Below are positions 34,687 through 40,453 of a stretch of 40,453 nt of DNA, in pieces. The notes beneath the pieces were generated by a model. The model saw nothing but the letters and a program-made list of their open reading frames with translations. It did not search any database and was not told the origin of the DNA. Where the stretch lies: assembly GCA_025800365.1 (NCBI GenBank), contig JAOXRT010000045.1:1-40453 (forward strand), given 5' to 3'. The translations under genes and the position numbers were made by a program. Position 1 is the stretch's first letter, and every line of letters starts with the position of its first letter. This DNA comes from Cellvibrionaceae bacterium (GTDB lineage: Bacteria; Pseudomonadota; Gammaproteobacteria; Pseudomonadales; Cellvibrionaceae).

Positions 34687-36615
34687 ATGGTAAGGGATTT
34701 ATGGCCATTGCTGGTCGCAATACTCATCGCCATTTTGGCTACTATGCAACCGTATGGCAAAGTACCCTCCACACAAAGCTATCCCATTACTACCCCCTTT
34801 GAAGAGCTTGACCTAAGCAATTGGGATTATCGCGCAATTAAGTTAGATCAACGCTGGCAATGGTATCCGAAGCAACTCTTACAGCCAGGAACCAGGCTTA
34901 ATGGCGCCCCCCAAAAACAAGTCCAGTTGCCACATTATTTCTCTGGGCAGCAGCATTTGCGCGGAGACCGTCAAAGCATCGGTAGCTATCGACTGCGCCT
35001 GAAACTACCAGAAAATCACCACCAGCAAAGCCTCAGTCTTAGCCTCGGCTATGTATGCAATAGCGCAAGCGTGTTTTTTTACCCGCTTGGCAGTTCAGCA
35101 GATGAAATTAAGCCGCTATTAGAAGTCGGGGAGGTTGCAGCCACAGCCCAGAGTCATCGAGCAGAGTTGGGGCGTTTTTATACCTTCCTGCCACTGCAAG
35201 AAGGCAGCAGGAACTATGAATTACTTATCCATATCGCAGGGCATAACAGTCCAAATCCTGGCCTCTGCCAAGCTCCAGTAATTGCACAAAGCAAATCCAT
35301 TCAGCGGCTAGAGCAGTTACAGCATATTAGCCAAGGCTTTATCGTAGCGATCATTTTAAGCTTTGGCCTTTATGCCATTGGTACTTCAATTGCTGGCAGC
35401 CGCAACCGCTCCTATCTTTGGATTGGCAGCGCAGCGGTACTCATTGCCTTAGCGAAAGCCAGCTTAGACAACTTTTTTTATCTAAACCCAGAAAAGGCTA
35501 TTGATAGCAATTATCGATTTAGTATTGGCCTCTTATATAGCGCTATCATACTCGGTGGCGCATTAGCGCTAGGTTTCATTCACCACAGTTTTAAAGTCCA
35601 TTTCTTTACGCACCGTTTTGTTGCCGGCAATTTATTGATCGCTATTGTTTGTAGCCTGCCCTTCTATTTATTGCCCGCCGAGTATAGCCGTGAGCTGATT
35701 ATATTCTTGGTGGTGTATGCCGCCATCCAATATTTATTGGTACTGTATTTATTACGACAAGTACTGCGTAGCCGGCTGATGTATGCCCGCCGCATTACTT
35801 TGTACATTAGCCCGCTGCTAGTCGCCATTCCGATCGAATTTGCTGAGTATCTTGGCTTTATAAATGAGAGCCGAATACTAATTGCCGCACTTGTCTTCCT
35901 AGTTGTGGCCCAAGGCCTAAACCAGAGCCAGAAGCTTGCCCGAGCCAGCAAACTCGCCTCCAGGCTTTCACAAGGTCTGAGCGACGCCGTGCAAAAGCGT
36001 ACCGCAGACATGCACCTAAAGAACCAAGAGCTATTACGCACGCAGCAAGAGCTTACCAAAGCAAACCAGGAGTTAAGGGCTTTATCAGTTACCGATGGTT
36101 TAACGTCTGTATATAACCGTATGTATTTTGACCGTCAGTTTATTGCGGAATGGCAACGTTCCCGCCGGGACCAGAAAAACTTGTGTTTAATGCTCATCGA
36201 TGTCGACCACTTCAAACAGATCAATGATGAATATGGTCATTCAGCGGGCGATAAAATTTTGCGTCAAATCGCTAAAATTTTACAAGAACACTTCAAACGT
36301 GGCAGCGATATTGTCTGCCGCTACGGTGGTGAAGAGTTTATTGTCATACTCAGTGATAGCAGCACAACACAAGCCGGTGTTCTAGCTGAGCAGCTGAGGG
36401 AAAAAGTTGAACAAGAGACTATTAAATATCAGGGTTCTGAGCTTTCCATCACCATTAGCTTAGGCGTGTGCGGGCTTACTCCGGGCCCAGACCATCAGCC
36501 ACTAGATTTATTGAATGCCACCGACCAAGCCCTTTATAAAGCCAAGCGCGAAGGTCGTAACTGTGTTCGGCTTGCCAGCCCCCCGGCGCCCAATAAGAGT
36601 TCAAAAGATCAATAA
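34687..36615 (+). CDS. 7TM-DISM diguanylate cyclase
   Basis: 642 residues. After a first helix (about 5-20) comes a periplasmic jelly-roll-like 7TMR-DISM extracellular region (about 40-200, with SIGSYRLRLKLPE and SLSLSLGYVCNSASVFF). Seven membrane helices follow at about 215-420, then a coiled coil (about 430-465, QKRTADMHLKNQELLRTQQELTKANQEL region), then a GGDEF domain with DVDHFKQINDEYGH and GGEEF at 547-551. The complete active site predicts c-di-GMP synthesis in response to a periplasmic, possibly carbohydrate, signal. No RxxD inhibitory site stands out before GGEEF. No clear ribosome site precedes ATG 34687. Confidence 0.94.
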   Translation: MVRDLWPLLVAILIAILATMQPYGKVPSTQSYPITTPFEELDLSNWDYRAIKLDQRWQWYPKQLLQPGTRLNGAPQKQVQLPHYFSGQQHLRGDRQSIGSYRLRLKLPENHHQQSLSLSLGYVCNSASVFFYPLGSSADEIKPLLEVGEVAATAQSHRAELGRFYTFLPLQEGSRNYELLIHIAGHNSPNPGLCQAPVIAQSKSIQRLEQLQHISQGFIVAIILSFGLYAIGTSIAGSRNRSYLWIGSAAVLIALAKASLDNFFYLNPEKAIDSNYRFSIGLLYSAIILGGALALGFIHHSFKVHFFTHRFVAGNLLIAIVCSLPFYLLPAEYSRELIIFLVVYAAIQYLLVLYLLRQVLRSRLMYARRITLYISPLLVAIPIEFAEYLGFINESRILIAALVFLVVAQGLNQSQKLARASKLASRLSQGLSDAVQKRTADMHLKNQELLRTQQELTKANQELRALSVTDGLTSVYNRMYFDRQFIAEWQRSRRDQKNLCLMLIDVDHFKQINDEYGHSAGDKILRQIAKILQEHFKRGSDIVCRYGGEEFIVILSDSSTTQAGVLAEQLREKVEQETIKYQGSELSITISLGVCGLTPGPDHQPLDLLNATDQALYKAKREGRNCVRLASPPAPNKSSKDQ

Positions 36616-36794
36616 AGCCCTACTGCTAAAAAGCCCTTTTGAATAGAAGCAAGTTAAACAGCGGTACACAATTCAGTCGCATGATGCTCCCCAGTTGTGC
36701 AATTGGCTAATTAAAGCCGACTCCCCTAGTTTTTAATCCATGGTTAGGGCAAAATTCCAAAATCTGTATTCACTATCAATAGGAAGCTAAAGCC

Positions 36795-37271
36795 ATGGCA
36801 AAGCTGATTATTCTCTTAGCCCTTATTTTCTTGGCTTGGTACCTACGTAACCGTTTTATAAGCACCCCTAAAGCGGATCGAAAAAGGCTAATTACTGGCT
36901 GGTTACTGTGGCTTACCGTGGCCATAGTCGTCGCCATGGCATTAACGGGCCGGCTGCACTGGATTGGTGGCTTAATGGCTTTAAGTGTACCTTTTATCCG
37001 CCAGTTTGCGCTTTGGTTTATGCAGCGCAAACTCAACGAGATGGACGCTAAGAGTAACAGCCAGGAAGTATCCAGTGAAAGTGAGATGGATCGCCAAAAA
37101 GCCTTGCAAATCCTCAATCTTGGCGAGCAACCCAATCGTGAAGAGATCGTTCAAGCGCACCGCAAAATGATGCAAAAAAACCACCCAGACCAAGGTGGCA
37201 GCGACTATCTGGCCGCTATGCTGAATCAAGCCAAAGACTTATTAATTCAAGAGCTCAATGATGGTGAATGA
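36795..37271 (+). CDS. Membrane-anchored J-domain protein
   Basis: 158 residues. Two hydrophobic segments (about 3-16 and 33-52), with a third around 58-75, are followed by a C-terminal J domain (about 100-155) with the HPD motif at 130-132 (NHPDQGGSDYLA). The arrangement, helices first and a short J domain last, is like the TIM14/Pam18 type and bacterial DjlA-like cochaperones. It should stimulate a DnaK-type Hsp70 at the inner membrane. AGGAAG lies about nine bases before the ATG. It overlaps the next gene by 14 bp and is probably co-transcribed with it. Confidence 0.9.
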   Translation: MAKLIILLALIFLAWYLRNRFISTPKADRKRLITGWLLWLTVAIVVAMALTGRLHWIGGLMALSVPFIRQFALWFMQRKLNEMDAKSNSQEVSSESEMDRQKALQILNLGEQPNREEIVQAHRKMMQKNHPDQGGSDYLAAMLNQAKDLLIQELNDGE

Positions 37272-37515
37272 TGAACCCTGGTGGGTATACATCATTGAGT
37301 GCCAGGACGGCAGCCTCTACACCGGCATTACCAACCATTTGCTGCGCCGCTGGCAGCAACATAATAGCGGCAAAGGCGCAAAATTCTTTCGCAGCCGCAG
37401 CCCCTCACAGCTTGCATGGATAGAATACCCACACGACAAGCGTAGTGCTGCGAAGAGAGAGTATGCGATCAAGCAACTGAGCCGGAAGGAGAAGCTCAAG
37501 CTAATTGCCCAGTAG
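37258..37515 (+). CDS. GIY-YIG nuclease-fold protein (UPF0213/YhbQ-like)
   Basis: 85 residues. The GIY-YIG core is WWVYIIECQDGSLYTGITNHLLRRWQQHN, with the catalytic Arg in NHLLRRWQQHN and a Glu in KREYAIKQLSRKEKLKLI. The length matches the UPF0213 single-domain group. ATG 37258 overlaps the J-domain gene by 14 bp, with AAGAG about five bases ahead; ATG 37261 is also possible. A DNA or RNA substrate is likely, but the role is not established. Confidence 0.93.
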   Translation: MMVNDEPWWVYIIECQDGSLYTGITNHLLRRWQQHNSGKGAKFFRSRSPSQLAWIEYPHDKRSAAKREYAIKQLSRKEKLKLIAQ

Positions 37516-37567
37516 TAATCACATTGTCCGTAACAGCCTACATACAACGGGCGGCGCCAAAAAGCCC

Positions 37568-38278
37568 TTAGACCTTTTCATCCTCATCAATGCTAAGCAT
37601 CGCACTCAAACTGCTTGAGCGAAACTCGCGAATGTACAATACAAAGATCACCACTGACACCGACAATACCATTAACCTAGCATCGATAAACCAAGCCATA
37701 CTGGCCAAGGCAAAATAGTAGGAACGCAGGCCATAGTTAAAACTGTGTCCCGCTTGATCTAAGACCTTGGCGGTGTATTTGGCATAGCGTTTAGAAACAT
37801 CTTTATTGTCATCGCTATATTGCGGTGCTGCACCTAACAATACCGATACAAAGCCAAACTGACGCAGCGACCAAGTAAATGTGAAAAAGGCATAGATAAA
37901 TATACCAATCAAGATGACGAACTTTAGCTCTAGCTCTTGTGTGGTCGAAGGAGAGGTAAACGGCAATAACTCTAAGGTCAATTGAACCTTATCTGCCGCC
38001 GCAAGAGCCGTCACCAAACCCGCCAGTACTAATAAGGTAGTGGACGCAAAAAAGCTCACATTTCGTTCAATATTCGCCAACAAAGCCGCATCGGCCACTC
38101 GTTGTTCACGCCTTAGAAAATGTTCCATCCAATCTACGCGATAGCGATGTAATACAGATGCCAAACAATCTGTGGTTTTTGCTTTGCGCTTTGCGAAGCG
38201 CGTGTAAGCAAACCAGCACCCTAATAACCAAACTAGAGCCAGCGCATCGATGAGCTGAATGAAGGCGAGCATTTCCAT
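37568..38278 (-). CDS. DUF599 membrane protein
   Basis: 236 residues with four to five hydrophobic segments (LIDALALVWLLGCWFAYTRF; FFASTTLLVLAGLVTALAA; LKFVILIGIFIYAFFTFTWSLRQFGF; YYFALASMAWFIDARLMVLSVSVVIFVLY). The RVDWMEHFLRREQRVADAALLANIERNVSFFAST segment is the DUF599 signature. Function unknown; inner membrane. It is convergent with the GIY-YIG gene (52 bp apart) and divergent from the DTW-domain gene. Confidence 0.88.
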   Translation of the reverse strand: MEMLAFIQLIDALALVWLLGCWFAYTRFAKRKAKTTDCLASVLHRYRVDWMEHFLRREQRVADAALLANIERNVSFFASTTLLVLAGLVTALAAADKVQLTLELLPFTSPSTTQELELKFVILIGIFIYAFFTFTWSLRQFGFVSVLLGAAPQYSDDNKDVSKRYAKYTAKVLDQAGHSFNYGLRSYYFALASMAWFIDARLMVLSVSVVIFVLYIREFRSSSLSAMLSIDEDEKV

Positions 38279-38397
38279 AATCTATACAATACTTCCGCGT
38301 TTCTCATTTAAACTTAGTGGGCTAAAGCTATGGTAGCATATAAAGCCGCTTTCTTAAGCTGGGCAACTTCAGTGGTTTTAACTAACGCAGCAACAAG

Positions 38398-39000
38398 ATG
38401 AATCAGAGCAATAGCACGAAACGAAAAACATGCCAGAGCTGCCACCGCCCTGCTTCTAACTGCATTTGTAATTTGGCCCATAAGATAGACAATCATGTCA
38501 AAGTCCATCTACTCCAGCACCCAAAGGAAGCCAAACACCCCAAGGGTAGTGCCATTTTGTTACAGCTTAGCTTAGAGAATATCGAAACTTGGCAGGGGGA
38601 TCATTTCCCAGACCTGGAAACAGAGTTAAGCAATGAAAGCTATTATGACCTATTGCTCTATCCTGAGCTTGAAGGCCAAGATACAAAAGGAAGTGGCAAT
38701 TTGCCTCGTCGAAAACCAGAGCAAGCAACACGACTATGGGTTCTCGATGGCACTTGGAAAAAAGCCTATAAAATACTGCAATTAAACCCAGCACTGCAAA
38801 AGCTCCCAAAGATCAGCCCAAATGACTTTGAGAAATCACAATATGAGATACGAAAAGCCCCCAAGAAAGGTCAGCTTTCAACTCTCGAAGCCTGCTGCCA
38901 TACTTTAGCAGAGATGGAAAACGCCGAAGAAAAATACGGCTTACTACTGGATTCCTTTGTGGAATTTAATCGGCGCTGGAAGAATTTTTCAAACTCCTAA
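38398..39000 (+). CDS. DTW-domain tRNA-uridine aminocarboxypropyltransferase (TapT family)
   Basis: 200 residues. The zinc-type cysteines C12, C15, C22 and C24 (CQSCHRPASNCIC), the HPKEAKHPKGSA segment (about 41-52), the family motif as DGTW at 117-120 (VLDGTWKKAYKI) and YEIRKAPKKGQLSTLEA all fit the DTW family. These enzymes transfer the 3-amino-3-carboxypropyl group of SAM to uridine in tRNA (acp3U, position 47 or 20). The usual D-x-T-W is kept, with Gly at x. It ends 9 bp from the convergent ABC-exporter gene. Confidence 0.9.
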   Translation: MNQSNSTKRKTCQSCHRPASNCICNLAHKIDNHVKVHLLQHPKEAKHPKGSAILLQLSLENIETWQGDHFPDLETELSNESYYDLLLYPELEGQDTKGSGNLPRRKPEQATRLWVLDGTWKKAYKILQLNPALQKLPKISPNDFEKSQYEIRKAPKKGQLSTLEACCHTLAEMENAEEKYGLLLDSFVEFNRRWKNFSNS

Positions 39001-39009
39001 CTATCCGCT

Positions 39010-40453
39010 TCACGCCAATAAGTGGTGATTACAGCCGCCATCCAAACGGAATACCTGCTTTGCACTAGCGATAGCCTCACTGCGATGAGCAACCGAAATC
39101 ACCGTCTGACCAGAAGCACAAAGCGACTCATAGATCCGTTTTTCATTATTGATATCTAAATGGCTACTGGCCTCATCCAAAAACAGAATATTAGGCTTTC
39201 GATATAAAGCTCTGGCTAGTAGCACCCTTTGCAATTGACCTCCTGACAAACTGCTTCCCATATCACCAACTAGGGAGTTATAGCCCATCACCATTGATTG
39301 GATATCTTCATCGATACAAGCCATAGAGCAGCAGCTTTGCAAATGTTCAAAATTTATCTGAGCATCGAAGAAAGCCACATTATCAGCTATGGTGCCAGCC
39401 ATTAAGGTATCGTTTTGCATGACAGCCGCAAGTTGCTGACGATATTGATGTAGGCCTAACTCTCTGATGTCGATACCCTGAAACAGAACAGAGCCTTCTG
39501 TGGGTTGTAATAGGCCGAGCATAATTTTTAACAGAGTTGTTTTTCCACTGCCCGATGGTCCGGTAATAGCTAGTGAATCGCCTGGCATGATCTTCAAATT
39601 AACATCACTAAAAGTAGCCGAATATTGCCCTGGATAGGTGAACGAAAGGCCTCTTAGCTCTAGAAGAGGTACATCTCTAGCTACCTTTTTAGCTACACCA
39701 TGGCCTTCCCGATACGCTTCTTGCTGTTCCAAGGCTATATCCGAAACCCGATCAAGGTGCAGCCTTAGTAGGCGAAACTGAATGATTTGCTCGGTTAGGC
39801 CCATCAAGCGCTCAAGCAAGAGGCGTTTATACGCTATAAATGAGATTAGTACCCCTATGCTGATAGTATTTCCTATAACCGCCATAACCCCCAGGTAAAC
39901 GACTAATAGATTACCGATACCAAATAGTAGCTTCTCAAAGGATTCATAGAGTATATTTAAATGACCGATTGATATTTCGGCATTGATCTTATCGGCATAA
40001 CGCCCTTGCCAGTTTTGCAGTCGCTTGTTTTCGGCACCAAATAAGCGAATAGCCTGCATACCTCGAATAGTTTCCAAGAAGCAACTATCTTCTTTTGCCG
40101 TACACTCTATCAAGCTTTCATTGGCTTGTTTAAATCGACTATACAAGGCAAAACGAAACAGGAAATACGCTAAGGCAATTGCCAAAACGCAAAATGTCAG
40201 TTTTGGAGAATAGATAAACATCAAAGCCAAAACCAGAACTGACATTGCACCATCTACAATGGTTTCTACGACTCCTTGAGTAATTCTCTCACGAATAAAG
40301 CCCAGAGAAGAAAACCGAGAGACGACATCTCCAACATGGCGAGCTTCAAAGAAGCTCATTGATAGCCTGCTCAAATGACGAAATAGATTACTCCCCATAA
40401 ACAAACTTAAGAGACTGGAAAGCCGCAATAAAAGAAAGGATCGACATATCGAT
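39010..40453 (-). CDS. ABC transporter, bacteriocin/peptide-exporter type, 5' part outside the window
   Basis: The minus-strand frame is open to the window edge and the 5' part is missing. Residues seen cover the later half of the membrane domain (MSFFEARHVGDVVSRFSSL, a hallmark of C39-peptidase bacteriocin exporters of the CvaB type) and a full ATP-binding domain. That domain has Walker A GPSGSGKT, a Q-loop, the signature LSGGQ, Walker B ILFLDEASS and a switch His in SVAHRSE. An N-terminal peptidase C39 domain is expected upstream but not seen. The ligand is probably a leader-bearing peptide or bacteriocin. The stop at 39010 is 9 bp from the convergent DTW gene. TTG 40428 is not the real start, because coding continues upstream. 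Confidence 0.9.
   Translation of the reverse strand, partial: SICRSFLLLRLSSLLSLFMGSNLFRHLSRLSMSFFEARHVGDVVSRFSSLGFIRERITQGVVETIVDGAMSVLVLALMFIYSPKLTFCVLAIALAYFLFRFALYSRFKQANESLIECTAKEDSCFLETIRGMQAIRLFGAENKRLQNWQGRYADKINAEISIGHLNILYESFEKLLFGIGNLLVVYLGVMAVIGNTISIGVLISFIAYKRLLLERLMGLTEQIIQFRLLRLHLDRVSDIALEQQEAYREGHGVAKKVARDVPLLELRGLSFTYPGQYSATFSDVNLKIMPGDSLAITGPSGSGKTTLLKIMLGLLQPTEGSVLFQGIDIRELGLHQYRQQLAAVMQNDTLMAGTIADNVAFFDAQINFEHLQSCCSMACIDEDIQSMVMGYNSLVGDMGSSLSGGQLQRVLLARALYRKPNILFLDEASSHLDINNEKRIYESLCASGQTVISVAHRSEAIASAKQVFRLDGGCNHHLLA

Noticed and set aside
36776-37135. Minus-strand 119-codon frame
   Set aside because: It is opposite the J-domain gene, whose HPD motif and membrane helices mark the real coding strand.
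1-40453. CRISPR arrays, tRNA/rRNA genes, prophage or intact IS elements
   Set aside because: No regularly spaced repeats, cloverleaf-like gene or transposase or integrase coding sequence was found on reading through both strands.

Overview
The window looks like chromosomal DNA of moderate GC from a free-living, probably marine gammaproteobacterium. This is inferred from family content only: RecJ, YgiQ, a NupC-type carrier, a two-domain LplT-PlsC protein, BetI-like TetR regulation, two large TonB-dependent receptors, several c-di-GMP proteins and a DTW-domain tRNA enzyme. The exact genus cannot be named from sequence alone. No tRNA, rRNA, CRISPR array, phage block or intact transposase was seen.

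Layout. 1-2470: an edge-truncated sugar-nucleotide-epimerase-like gene and recJ, both on the minus strand. 2628-3030: a small cupin whose 3' end is a 20-bp tandem repeat, followed by about 670 bp of AT-rich non-coding DNA. 3643-5761: a secreted M13 metallopeptidase lipoprotein with its terminator. 5880-7792: a uridine-kinase-like P-loop protein followed by a NupC nucleoside transporter. 7910-14838: a complete cell-surface-signalling iron locus, with a Fur box, fecI (carrying a 1-nt frameshift), fecR, a DUF3649/PepSY-TM/DUF3325 membrane operon and an STN-containing TonB receptor. The last two transcription units share the same putative ECF promoter sequence. 14856-18694: an unstable-looking stretch with a remnant of an acyl-CoA ligase 3' end, a plant-type LRR protein with an IPTL-CTERM-like tail, an intact AMP-forming acyl-CoA ligase, and a decayed gene bracketed by two 28-bp GGGGTC...GACCC palindromes. 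18750-21453: LplT-PlsC and an XRE regulator. 21747-27927: PhoD phosphoesterase, a TonB receptor, a BetI-like repressor and an MFS carrier. 27998-32661: YgiQ and a GGDEF-EAL protein. 33064-36615: Ppx/GppA and a 7TM-DISM diguanylate cyclase. 36795-40453: a J-domain membrane protein, a GIY-YIG protein, DUF599, a DTW protein and an edge-truncated bacteriocin-type ABC exporter.

How the genes may work together. The most interesting unit is 21747-27927. The TonB receptor has a triple 11-bp-period TGTCA Pho box upstream, and between that box and the gene lies a perfect 11-bp inverted repeat containing ATTGAA...TTCAAT. That core resembles the choline-responsive BetI operator, and a BetI-like protein is encoded next door. 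I infer a phosphate AND choline (or similar ligand) gate on uptake and hydrolysis of a choline phosphoester by the receptor and PhoD, with an MFS carrier in the regulator operon. The second notable system is the FecI/FecR locus, where two promoters for the local sigma factor can be read directly from a long ungapped match. The sigma gene itself is frameshifted within its region-4 helix-turn-helix.
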